From assembly GCA_023423045.1 (NCBI GenBank), contig JAFAGA010000082.1, positions 1 through 15,891 of the forward strand: a stretch of DNA of 15,891 nucleotides, in the 5' to 3' direction. This DNA is from Bacillota bacterium. Its GTDB lineage: Bacteria > Bacillota > Clostridia > Lachnospirales > Lachnospiraceae. Made by a program: the position numbers and the translations under genes. Shown here piece after piece: positions 7,816 through 15,173 of the stretch; the first letter of the stretch is position 1, and each line of letters starts with the position of its first letter. The notes under the pieces are model-generated. The model was not told the DNA's origin and searched no databases. It saw only the letters and a list, made by a program, of their open reading frames with translations.

Positions 7816-7837
7816 GCCTGCCGGGGTACCGACGAAG

Positions 7838-7881
7838 AAAAAAGGGATGGATGCCGTATGAATAGCGGCATTTCATCCCTT
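7838..7881 (-). terminator. Hairpin terminator, best oriented for the minus strand (possibly bidirectional)
   Basis: AAGGGATGGATGCCG (7842-7856) pairs with CGGCATTTCATCCCTT (7866-7881) with a small internal irregularity. On the minus strand the stem is followed by a run of six T (complement of A at 7838-7843). On the plus strand only a weak TTAAATTCTTA follows. No clear minus-strand gene lies upstream of it, so it may simply serve the small gene that ends at 7815. Confidence 0.6.
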
Positions 7882-8003
7882 AAATTCTTAGCATTGACAA
7901 TTGATCCCTCAGATGATAACATGTACGCAGCACAATCAAACGCTCTGAAAGGCTATCGATACGTTCCTGCCAAAGTACAGGGAAGGGGCATAGGGTAGAA
8001 ATA

Positions 8004-8033
8004 TGAACAAAAAGGAGGATTGTTGCGTATAAT
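8004..8033 (+). promoter_or_regulatory. Candidate promoter for the glmS ribozyme-glmS transcript
   Basis: TATAAT (8028-8033) is preceded by TGAACA (8004-8009) with an 18-nt spacer. A transcript starting near 8040 would carry about 100 nt before the ribozyme cleavage site. The stretch 7882-8003 shows nothing else that I can identify. Confidence 0.45.
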
Positions 8034-8134
8034 GAAATAAGAAGAGGATTCTTAAGCTGCCAAAGGCCTTTGAACTATGATTGTGATACCGATACCCGTC
8101 CACAGAATCAACCCAAGATTCGATTTGCAGAAAT

Positions 8135-8300
8135 GCATTTATTAGCGCCATGCACCTCCATTGGGAGAAGTAATTTGGAGGTTAACGAGGAAGAGAGTTA
8201 TCGAAATATTCGGCGGATGCTCTCTCGTGCTCCCGGGCATGTAATATGACTACTAAAACTGTCGGCAACGACACAACAAAGCGGCATAACCGGGAAAATG
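8135..8300 (+). ncRNA. glmS ribozyme (glucosamine-6-phosphate-activated self-cleaving riboswitch)
   Basis: The conserved core is present in order: the cleavage region ATTAGCGCC (predicted cut between A8144 and G8145), a P1-type hairpin (ACCTCC with GGAGGT at 8177-8182), AACGAGG (8184-8190), TTATCGA (8198-8204), and CGGCGGATGC (8211-8220). The helix that is GGAGG/CCTCC in Bacillus is AGAGAG/CTCTCT here, so pairing is kept by covariation. TCCCGG (8231-8236) can pair with CCGGGA (8290-8295) around a hairpin TGTCG-GCAA-CGACA (8260-8273), giving the 3' domain. The class binds glucosamine-6-phosphate, cleaves its own mRNA and so lowers GlmS synthesis. The 3' boundary is approximate. It lies upstream of glmS on the same strand, as expected. 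Confidence 0.93.
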
Positions 8301-8406
8301 AATTAGGTGCAAAACTGACTTTGCAGGCTGTTGTAAAGCTTTATTGTGCTGGGAATTCATAGACAAATAAGAATAGATGAATGAAATGATTATGGAATGC
8401 TTCTGT

Positions 8407-8562
8407 TTTTGCAGCAATTGCAAAACCGTACTGTTTTTGTGCCCATTTTTATCAGTCTTTGGCAGAGTTAATATTATCGTGTGCCGAAAAGAAAAAGTAA
8501 TAAAAAATGGGTTAGTTTAAAATATGGTTTTGCATATCGGATGTGAAAACCTTTGTTTTTTG
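8407..8562 (+). promoter_or_regulatory. Candidate attenuator region between the ribozyme and glmS
   Basis: The 370 nt between the ribozyme and glmS contain no supported gene but several inverted repeats. TTTTGCA/TGCAAAA form a local hairpin (8407-8425). CCCATTTTT (8442-8450) pairs with AAAAATGGG (8503-8511), enclosing TTTGGCA/TGCCGAA (8458-8488). GGTTTTGCATA pairs with TGTGAAAACC (8526-8551, loop TCGGA, one bulged G), followed by CTTTGTTTTTTG, a terminator-like end. TGCAAAACC (8419-8427) is also the exact complement of GGTTTTGCA (8526-8534), so an alternative pairing could break the terminator-like hairpin. The stems are AT-rich, so chance is a serious alternative. Confidence 0.4.
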
Positions 8563-8603
8563 CGCCCTTTATGATGCTGCAGTAAAGTAAATCGCTGGTT
8601 TCA

Positions 8604-8625
8604 GGCCAAAAATCGTGTTTTGGCC
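8604..8625 (+). repeat. Perfect 8-bp inverted repeat in the glmS leader
   Basis: GGCCAAAA and TTTTGGCC are separated by 6 nt. It could be a hairpin in the leader RNA or a protein-binding site; nothing in the sequence decides which. There is no T tract after it. Confidence 0.5.
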
Positions 8626-8665
8626 GCGCTGAGCGTATTTGTGCTCTGTGATCAATATTAGAACG

Positions 8666-8690
8666 GCCCGGGATGAGATTAGGTCCGGGC
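8666..8690 (+). repeat. GC-rich hairpin just before the glmS ribosome binding site
   Basis: GCCCGG (8666-8671) and CCGGGC (8685-8690) form a 6-bp GC stem with a 13-nt loop. The stem ends 5 nt before the GGAGG (8696-8700) of glmS, so it could affect ribosome access. Confidence 0.45.
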
Positions 8691-8707
8691 AGAGTGGAGG
8701 AATGTTT

Positions 8708-10531
8708 ATGTGTGGAATTATTGGATATACAGGAAGCCGGGAGGCAAAGGGTATTTTGCTGGGAGGACTTGCCGCGTTGGAATACAGAGGATATGACAGT
8801 GCCGGAATCGCTCTCTGCCACCAAGGCAGCGTAAATACAATCAAGACCGTAGGCAAGGTGTCGGATTTAGCGGAGAAAGCAGAAGCGTGGGGGGAGGCTG
8901 CCGGCACCTGCGGGATCGGCCATACCCGCTGGGCAACCCATGGAGGGGTAACGGATGTGAATGCCCATCCCCATTCCCACGGCAGGGTTACCCTGCTTCA
9001 TAACGGAATTATTGAGAATTATCATGCTCTGGAACTGGAGCTTGCCAGGAGGGGAAGGTTTCCGGTCTCCCAGACGGATACGGAGATTGTCGCAATGCTG
9101 CTTGACAGTCTTTATGAAGGGGACGCCATCTCCGCTATAGTAAAGGCAGCAGAGAAAATTGAAGGAGCGTATGCTTTCTGCATTCTTTTTGAAGAGGAGC
9201 CGGGGGTAATCTATTCCCTGCGCAATGCCAGTCCTCTGGTTGCCTGCCATGTGGAGGACGGATCCATAATCGCTTCCGATTTGGTGGCTTTGATGGACTA
9301 TTCCAAGGACTACTTCGTGCTGCCGGAGCGCCATATTGCCAGGATGACGAAGGAAGCCATTACGGTGTATGATTTTGACCGGAATGAGGTAGAGCCGGTG
9401 ATGCTTCATGTCAATTGGGATGTTACGGCCGCGCAGAAGAACGGTTATCCCTATTTTATGCTGAAGGAAATCTATGAGCAGCCCACGTCCATCCGCTCAA
9501 CCATTACACCGAGAATATCGGCGGAGAACCGGCCGGATTTTACGGTGGATCATATCCCCGATGAGGTTTTTGAGAAAGTCAGCCGTGTAATTATAGCTGC
9601 CTGCGGGACTGCCATGCATGCCGGGCTGGTGGGGAAGGCAATGATGGAAAAATTAATCCGGATTCCCGTAGAGGTAGAAATTGCTTCGGAATTCCGTTAT
9701 AAGGATCCCATCATGGACAGAGATACCCTGGTTATCCTGATTTCCCAATCCGGTGAAACGGCAGATACCCTTGCGGCCCTGCGCCTTGCCAAGGAAGCCG
9801 GAGCAGCCACCCTCTCCGTCGTCAATGTGAAAGGCTCCACCATTGACCGTGAAAGCGATTATGTATTCTATACCCATGCGGGTCCGGAGATCGCGGTGGC
9901 AAGCACTAAGGCCTATACGGCTCAGCTGTCCTGTCTGTATCTGCTGGCTTTTCAATTCGCATTGATTCGAAAGACGATCAGCCCGGAGGAATGTGCGGGT
10001 TATATGAAGGAATTGAAGGAAGTCATCCCTGCCATAGAGAAGGCGCTGTCCTTTGATCAAGAGGTGGGGGATATCTGCAGGCATCTTGTGGATAAAGAGG
10101 ACTTATTTTTCATCGGCCGTGGATTAGATTATGCTTTGTGCTGGGAGGGATCCATCAAACTGAAGGAAATCAGCTATATCCATTCCGAGGCCTACGCCGC
10201 CGGAGAATTAAAGCACGGCACGCTGTCCCTGGTTACGGAGGGAGTTCCCGTGGTGGCGCTGGCAACCCAGACAAGGGTGTTTTCCAAGATGGTATCCAAT
10301 GTCCGTGAGGTTCGGGCAAGAGGTGCATTTGTCGTGATGATTACCAACGGCAGTGTGGAGGTGGAAGAATCCGCCTATGACTATCATATCGAGCTGCCGA
10401 AGACCTCGGATTATTTTACCCCTTTTACTTCTGCGGTGGTCCTTCAGCTGCTGGCCTATCACTCCTGCGTACATCGCGGCTATAATGTGGATCAGCCGAG
10501 AAACCTTGCCAAGTCCGTAACGGTGGAATAG
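8708..10531 (+). CDS. glmS: Glutamine--fructose-6-phosphate aminotransferase (isomerizing)
   Basis: The 607-residue enzyme converts fructose-6-phosphate and glutamine to glucosamine-6-phosphate and glutamate, the first committed step to UDP-GlcNAc for peptidoglycan. The N-terminal glutaminase domain has MCGIIGYTG (Cys2 becomes the N-terminal nucleophile), EYRGYDSAGI, HTRWATHG (72-79), HNGIIENY (98-105) and TDTE. The C-terminal half has two SIS sugar-isomerase domains (AACGTAMHAG, SQSGETADT, STKAYTAQ, EGSIKLKEISYIHSEAYAAGE within it) and ends NLAKSVTVE as usual. The start at 8708 is chosen because Cys must follow Met and GGAGG lies 7 nt upstream; the frame itself is open back to 8639. It is controlled by the upstream glmS ribozyme and possibly by the extra leader structures. 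Confidence 0.98.
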   Translation: MCGIIGYTGSREAKGILLGGLAALEYRGYDSAGIALCHQGSVNTIKTVGKVSDLAEKAEAWGEAAGTCGIGHTRWATHGGVTDVNAHPHSHGRVTLLHNGIIENYHALELELARRGRFPVSQTDTEIVAMLLDSLYEGDAISAIVKAAEKIEGAYAFCILFEEEPGVIYSLRNASPLVACHVEDGSIIASDLVALMDYSKDYFVLPERHIARMTKEAITVYDFDRNEVEPVMLHVNWDVTAAQKNGYPYFMLKEIYEQPTSIRSTITPRISAENRPDFTVDHIPDEVFEKVSRVIIAACGTAMHAGLVGKAMMEKLIRIPVEVEIASEFRYKDPIMDRDTLVILISQSGETADTLAALRLAKEAGAATLSVVNVKGSTIDRESDYVFYTHAGPEIAVASTKAYTAQLSCLYLLAFQFALIRKTISPEECAGYMKELKEVIPAIEKALSFDQEVGDICRHLVDKEDLFFIGRGLDYALCWEGSIKLKEISYIHSEAYAAGELKHGTLSLVTEGVPVVALATQTRVFSKMVSNVREVRARGAFVVMITNGSVEVEESAYDYHIELPKTSDYFTPFTSAVVLQLLAYHSCVHRGYNVDQPRNLAKSVTVE

Positions 10532-10578
10532 CGGCAGGATAATCTGAAGCATTTTGAAAGAAATAATAAAGTTATGAA

Positions 10579-10613
10579 ATGAGCCGCCTTCTTGCAGTGA
10601 GAAGACGGCTCAT
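10579..10613 (+). terminator. Hairpin terminator after glmS
   Basis: ATGAGCCGCCTTCT (10579-10592) pairs with AGAAGACGGCTCAT (10600-10613), a 14-nt stem with one C-A mismatch and a 7-nt loop. The T tract is poor (TGTCGAATTCTCTATTTT), so termination may be partial. Confidence 0.65.
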
Positions 10614-10633
10614 TGTCGAATTCTCTATTTTCA

Positions 10634-10662
10634 TTGAAAAGGAATTGGGGTTATGGTAATAT
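10634..10662 (+). promoter_or_regulatory. Predicted housekeeping promoter of the first ABC export operon
   Basis: TTGAAA (10634-10639) and TAATAT (10657-10662) are separated by 17 nt. The operon start codon is about 90 nt downstream, preceded by AGAGGAGGAA as the ribosome binding site. Confidence 0.6.
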
Positions 10663-10751
10663 ATTCTATATTTCAGAAAAAATAAACATGAATTATCCTT
10701 TCAATAAGATAAGCCGATTTTGCAGGAGCAGAAAGAGGAGGAATCCCTATA

Positions 10752-11738
10752 ATGCCATTGATCCAAGCTGAGAATTTAACCAAAGTCTATCGACAGAATA
10801 TCAAAGAGCCCGGTTTAAAAGGAACCTTAAAAAGTCTTATTAAGACCGAGTGGACGGAAAAAACCGCAGTAGACCATATCTCCTTTACGATGGAGGAGGG
10901 TGAGTCACTGGCTTGCATCGGCGAAAATGGTGCGGGCAAATCCACCTTGATCAAGATGCTGGTGGGTATTTTGAATCCCACCTCCGGCAGTGTAAGCGTT
11001 TATGGCGGAAATCCCATGAACCATCACGAGGATTATCTTCGCAAAATCGGAGTTATTTTTGGGCAGAAGACAAATTTGTGGTTTGATATCCCTGTGATTG
11101 AGAGTTACCGGGCTATCCAGGTATTGTACAAACTGGACTACAACCTCTTCGAAAAAAATCTGAAGATGGTTACGGAACTGCTGGAACTGGAGCCTATTCT
11201 CCATGCCCCGGCCAGGCGGCTCTCATTAGGGCAAAGGATGAAAGCGGATATCGGCCTGATTTTCCTTCACAGCCCCAGGATATTGTATCTGGATGAGCCT
11301 ACCATAGGGCTTGATATTAATGTTAAATTCGCCATTCGCAAGTTCATCCGGAAGATGAATCAGGAGAACGGCATCTCCGTGCTGCTGACCAGCCACGACC
11401 TGGACGATATTGAACAAATCAGCGACAACGCTCTGGTGCTGTCAAAAGGAAAGGTCTTCTACCACGGTTCCTTGCAGGAGTTGAAGAATAATTACGCCAC
11501 CACCCGGCTGATTACGGTCAAGGGGCCGGTGACCGGAGACATCGCCTCCATCGCTCCGGATGTGACGGTGCAGCCGGACGACCGCACGACAAAGCTAACC
11601 TTTGACACCCGCAGCCATACTTCCAGCGAGATGATGGATCTTGTTTCCCGCTGCTTTGACATCCAGGACATTACCATTGAAGAGCCGGGCATCGACCATG
11701 TGGTTTCCCGTATTTTTACCGAGGGGGCCAAATCATGA
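10752..11738 (+). CDS. ABC-2-type exporter ATP-binding protein (COG4586-like), system A
   Basis: The 328-residue ATPase has Walker A GENGAGKST (57-65), an unusual Q-loop region VIFGQKTNLWFDIPVIESY (101-119), signature LSLGQ (157-161), Walker B RILYLDEP (176-183) and H-loop His215 in TSHDLDD. The FGQKxxLWWD-like Q-loop and the LSLGQRMKAD signature are typical of the COG4586 family, whose members work with COG4587 and COG3694 permeases. It energises export by two membrane subunits encoded next; the substrate cannot be told from sequence. Its stop overlaps the next ATG as ATGA. The start is supported by GGAGG 10 nt upstream. Relatives are annotated as viologen, daunorubicin-like or uncharacterised exporters, which should not be taken as a substrate here. 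Confidence 0.93.
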   Translation: MPLIQAENLTKVYRQNIKEPGLKGTLKSLIKTEWTEKTAVDHISFTMEEGESLACIGENGAGKSTLIKMLVGILNPTSGSVSVYGGNPMNHHEDYLRKIGVIFGQKTNLWFDIPVIESYRAIQVLYKLDYNLFEKNLKMVTELLELEPILHAPARRLSLGQRMKADIGLIFLHSPRILYLDEPTIGLDINVKFAIRKFIRKMNQENGISVLLTSHDLDDIEQISDNALVLSKGKVFYHGSLQELKNNYATTRLITVKGPVTGDIASIAPDVTVQPDDRTTKLTFDTRSHTSSEMMDLVSRCFDIQDITIEEPGIDHVVSRIFTEGAKS

Positions 11739-12532
11739 AGAGGTTTAGTAAGCTGATGGGACTGTATCTGCAGGGCGCTCTGTTCTATAAAAAGGCGTTT
11801 CTGCTTAATCTGTTTACACCCTTGGTGCTGTTGGGCGGCCAGTTTATGCTGTGGCGTTCTCTCTATAATCTGAGCGGAACGGGAGTCATCGGCAGCTTTG
11901 ACCGGGCAGGGATGTATACCTATATTATTGTGGCGTTTGTCATAAACAATCTGCTGACCTGGTCCAGTGAGAACAATATCTCCCGGGAGATTCGCTCCGG
12001 CATGATCGTAGCCAGATGCATGCGGCCCGTACCCTTTTTGTACCAAAGCCTGGCGGGACTTATGGGTTCGATGCTGCCCCAGGCCCTGGTAAATTTCGCT
12101 GTTGCGGGACTGCTGTTCGCTTTATTTGGCAGCTATCTGATCCTGCCCTCGCTGGCGGCAATCCCACTGGCTTTGTTAAGCTTACTGCTGGGTATTCTTC
12201 TGCGGATGATGCTGGTCAGCTGCTTCAGTCTGCTGTGTTTTTTCACTACCAGTCATTTGGGACTGAGCTGGACCCGAACCGCTCTTACTGAATTTTTCTC
12301 CGGGGCACTGATTCCTATCTCTCTGTTCCCCGGGTGGCTCAAAACGGCAAGCTATTGTACGCCTTTTCCCCTCATGCTGCAAACACCGATTTCCCTGTTC
12401 TTGGGTGAGGCTACGCCTTTGCCGCTGCCGGTAACCTTTGGGCTGCAAATTGGCTGGACTGCGGTATTCTTCGTACTGCATGAGGCCCTGTATGCCAAAA
12501 TCCGTAAGAACCTGACTTTTGCCGGAGGTTGA
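11735..12532 (+). CDS. ABC-2-type permease, COG4587/ABC2_membrane_6-like, system A first subunit
   Basis: This 265-residue protein is very hydrophobic with about six membrane segments (for example VLLGGQFMLW near 31-40, YIIVAFVINNLL near 63-74, and long Leu-rich segments near 130-180). A cytoplasmic segment reads REIRSGMIVARCMRPVPFLYQ (about 84-104), the GxxxxxxxRP motif found in all four permeases of this window. FSGALIPISLFPGW near 190-205 is conserved with the matching subunit of system B. It starts inside the ATPase stop and ends 3 nt before the next gene, so the three subunits are co-translated. It probably pairs with the second permease as a heterodimer (inference). Confidence 0.9.
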   Translation: MKRFSKLMGLYLQGALFYKKAFLLNLFTPLVLLGGQFMLWRSLYNLSGTGVIGSFDRAGMYTYIIVAFVINNLLTWSSENNISREIRSGMIVARCMRPVPFLYQSLAGLMGSMLPQALVNFAVAGLLFALFGSYLILPSLAAIPLALLSLLLGILLRMMLVSCFSLLCFFTTSHLGLSWTRTALTEFFSGALIPISLFPGWLKTASYCTPFPLMLQTPISLFLGEATPLPLPVTFGLQIGWTAVFFVLHEALYAKIRKNLTFAGG

Positions 12533-12535
12533 ACT

Positions 12536-13312
12536 ATGCTGAAAATATTTTTTCAATTCAAAGCCCAATACATCAAAACTCAGATGGAATACCCCGCCAA
12601 TTTCTGGATGCTGGTCTTTTCCGGGATTTTAATGCGAACCCTTATGATGGGGGTCGTATTCGTGCTGTTCCGCAATATTCCGGATATTGCCGGGTGGCGG
12701 GAAGGAGAGCTATACCTGATTTTAGGCTTCATGTGTGCCTCGGAAGGCCTTACCAGTATTTTTGTGGACGGTATCTGGCATCTCCCGGCCCTTGTGTTCC
12801 GGGGAGAATTTGATGTTATGCTGGCCCGGCCGATTTCCCCGCTGTACCAGATTTTATCCTATGAGATTGGGCTGCAGGGAATTGGTGTTTTTATCATGGG
12901 CATTCTTAACATTGGGTTGGGTCTCCTGTCCTTAGGCTGGGTAACACCTTTATCTGTTTTTCTTTGTGTGATCTTTATCCTGACCGGCACAGCAATACGA
13001 TTATCTTACAACCTGATCGGTGCATGCAGTGCTTTCTGGAGCAATGGGGGGCAGACAAATGCAACCTTTTTGATTTACAGTGTTGGAGAGTATGCAAAGT
13101 ATCCGGTAGTCATCTATCCGGGCTGGATGCAGTTTGTTTTACTGTTTGTGATTCCGGCGGGGTTCGTGGGCTTTATCCCGGCATTGATTATCCGGGGAGA
13201 ACATACCTTGCTGTATACCTTGGTTGTTCTTGCTGCGACGGGCTTGTATTTCCTCCTTGCCAGAACGGTTTTCTACCGGGGAATTCAGAAGTATGAGAGT
13301 ATGGGGATGTGA
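12536..13312 (+). CDS. ABC-2-type permease, COG3694-like, system A second subunit
   Basis: The 258-residue product has about six membrane segments and the motif FRGEFDVMLARPISPLYQIL (about 88-107), characteristic of COG3694 permeases. Its ribosome binding site, GGAGG, lies over the last codons of the previous gene, whose stop is 3 nt before this ATG. It ends RGIQKYESMGM, also usual for the family. It closes system A; 78 nt then separate it from the second ATPase. No independent terminator is evident in that gap, so system B could be transcribed by read-through. Confidence 0.9.
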   Translation: MLKIFFQFKAQYIKTQMEYPANFWMLVFSGILMRTLMMGVVFVLFRNIPDIAGWREGELYLILGFMCASEGLTSIFVDGIWHLPALVFRGEFDVMLARPISPLYQILSYEIGLQGIGVFIMGILNIGLGLLSLGWVTPLSVFLCVIFILTGTAIRLSYNLIGACSAFWSNGGQTNATFLIYSVGEYAKYPVVIYPGWMQFVLLFVIPAGFVGFIPALIIRGEHTLLYTLVVLAATGLYFLLARTVFYRGIQKYESMGM

Positions 13313-13390
13313 TACTTCTTATTACATAGGTTTTATTAAGAAACATAATGATCCAGGAACTTAAAATACAATAAGGAAGAAGGAAATGCC

Positions 13391-14356
13391 TTGATAGTCG
13401 TAGAAGATCTGACGAAAGAATTCAAAATTCCTGTTCAAAAGTCCGGGAAGCTTGCCATGGTGCGGAATTTATTCTCCAATGAATTCAAAATGAAACGTGC
13501 AGTGGATGACATAAGCTTCCATGTACAAAAAGGAGAGATTGTAGGGTATATAGGCAAGAACGGTGCGGGAAAGTCTACCACAATAAAAATGCTGTCCGGT
13601 ATTTTACAGCCGACCAGGGGAAGGATTACCGTGAACGGTATCGAGCCTTCCAGAGACCGGATGAAAAATGCGGAACAAATCGGGGTTGTTTTCGGTCAGA
13701 AATCACAGCTTTGGTGGGATGTACCGCTGATAGAAAGTTATAAGCTTCTCAAAGAAATCTATAAAATTGATGATAAAACCTATAATGAAAATTTATCTTC
13801 CTTTGTATCCATGCTTGCACTTGAGGAAGTGCTTGAAAAGCCTGTACGGCAGATGAGCCTGGGACAGCGTGTAAAGTCCGATATCGTTGCGGCGCTCTTG
13901 CATAATCCGCCGATTTTGTTTTTGGACGAGCCGACGATCGGCGTGGATGTGGTATCAAAAAAGTACCTGTATGACTTTATTCTCAAGGTGAATCAGGAAA
14001 AGCAGACCACAATCATTCTCACAACCCATGACATGAATGATATGATCAAGCTTTGCTCCCGCATTATGATTATTAATGAAGGTAAGCTGATGTATGACGG
14101 CTCTCTGCCCGATATGACTGAAAAGTATGGAAAGATGCGCTCGCTTTTGGTGGAATTCGAAAGTGAAATCCCCGATTTTCCTGTTCCGGGAGCGGAATGC
14201 GTGAAAAGCGAAGCCAGTAAGAAGACCTATGTGTTCAACCGCTTTGAAACAACGCCGTCAAAGCTGATTGAGCATATCAGCAGGCAGTATTCCATTGTCG
14301 ATTTACAGGTGATTGAACCCGAAATAGAAGAGATCGTGAGAAATATGTATGAGTAG
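13391..14356 (+). CDS. ABC-2-type exporter ATP-binding protein (COG4586-like), system B
   Basis: The 321-residue ATPase has Walker A GKNGAGKST (55-63), Q-loop region FGQKSQLWWD (101-110), signature MSLGQ (155-159), Walker B PILFLDEP (174-181) and His213 in TTHDMND. It is a clear paralogue of the ATPase at 10752-11738. The start is a TTG, chosen because AGAAGGAAAT lies 5-13 nt before it, the family begins at this point and no ATG or GTG in frame lies nearby. The ATG at 13386 is in another frame and stops at once. Translation may be weaker than in system A because of the TTG. The last eight bases overlap the next gene. Substrate unknown. Confidence 0.92.
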   Translation: MIVVEDLTKEFKIPVQKSGKLAMVRNLFSNEFKMKRAVDDISFHVQKGEIVGYIGKNGAGKSTTIKMLSGILQPTRGRITVNGIEPSRDRMKNAEQIGVVFGQKSQLWWDVPLIESYKLLKEIYKIDDKTYNENLSSFVSMLALEEVLEKPVRQMSLGQRVKSDIVAALLHNPPILFLDEPTIGVDVVSKKYLYDFILKVNQEKQTTIILTTHDMNDMIKLCSRIMIINEGKLMYDGSLPDMTEKYGKMRSLLVEFESEIPDFPVPGAECVKSEASKKTYVFNRFETTPSKLIEHISRQYSIVDLQVIEPEIEEIVRNMYE

Positions 14357-15167
14357 ACTAAGAGGAATTAACTTCAAAACAGGAAAAGCTTTCTTCCGCA
14401 CGGAATTTTACAGCGTGAGCATTTACCGCATTTCATTCTGGCTTAGATTTGTCTATACATTTTTGATGATGTATAGTATGGGGTACATATGGAAAGCTCT
14501 CTATCGCTCCAATCCCAATGCACTCAGCGTAAGTCTGCCGGAGATGGTTACTTATGCGATTTTGGGTGTTGCTCTGGAAGCGATCCTGCATCCGTTTCAT
14601 GGGCCGAAAACATATATGATGGAACAGGTTCGCAAGGGTACCATCGAGATGGATATCATGAAGCCCATTGACTTTCAATTCTATATGTTTGCCAAAAATA
14701 TGGGCGGTATTGTTGTGAAATTACTGTGTCAGGTCTTTCCGCCGCTGGTGGTGGCGTATTTCTTTTTTGGCTTTACTGTGCCGCATATTGGGCAAGTTCT
14801 GATGTTCTTTGTCAGTCTGGCGTTGGGAATTCTGGTGAGTTTCCTGCTTAACTTTATGCTTGGTCTTCTTAGTATGATAATAATGAATATCCAGAATATA
14901 AACTGGGGATACAATGCGACCCTGCGCTTTTTCTCCGGGCAAATGGTACCCCTTGCGCTGTTTCCGGGGATCATCGGTGTATTGAGTGCAGTATTGCCAT
15001 TTCGCTGTATCTATTCCATTCCGATGTCAATCTATATAGGGAGCAGTAAGGGAGTGGAAATGCTTGGGGATCTGGGGCTTCAGGCGGGGTGGGTGCTTGT
15101 TCTGTTTGCTGCTTCGCGCCTTATGATGCGCCATGTTTTCCGCAGACTTATGATACAGGGAGGTTGA
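14349..15167 (+). CDS. ABC-2-type permease, COG4587-like, system B first subunit
   Basis: The 272-residue membrane protein starts at ATG 14349, overlapping the ATPase stop by 8 nt (ATGAGTAG). The motif VRKGTIEMDIMKPIDFQFY (about 94-112) corresponds to the GxxxxxxxRP segment of the matching system A subunit, with Lys in place of Arg. FFSGQMVPLALFPG near 194-207 matches the FSGALIPISLFPG segment of system A. About six membrane segments are visible. GGAGG in its last codons serves the next gene, whose ATG is 6 nt downstream of the stop. Confidence 0.9.
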   Translation: MSRLRGINFKTGKAFFRTEFYSVSIYRISFWLRFVYTFLMMYSMGYIWKALYRSNPNALSVSLPEMVTYAILGVALEAILHPFHGPKTYMMEQVRKGTIEMDIMKPIDFQFYMFAKNMGGIVVKLLCQVFPPLVVAYFFFGFTVPHIGQVLMFFVSLALGILVSFLLNFMLGLLSMIIMNIQNINWGYNATLRFFSGQMVPLALFPGIIGVLSAVLPFRCIYSIPMSIYIGSSKGVEMLGDLGLQAGWVLVLFAASRLMMRHVFRRLMIQGG

Positions 15168-15173
15168 GATAGG

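Noticed and set aside
7936..8151. A 71-codon minus-strand frame upstream of glmS.
   Set aside because: It lies over the predicted promoter and the start of the glmS ribozyme, and shows no ribosome binding site or recognisable family.
8377..8520. A 47-codon frame (MNEMIMECFCFCSNCK...) in the glmS leader, a possible leader peptide.
   Set aside because: There is no ribosome binding site before the ATG, and the frame overlaps the inverted repeats; its composition looks like translated AT-rich leader.
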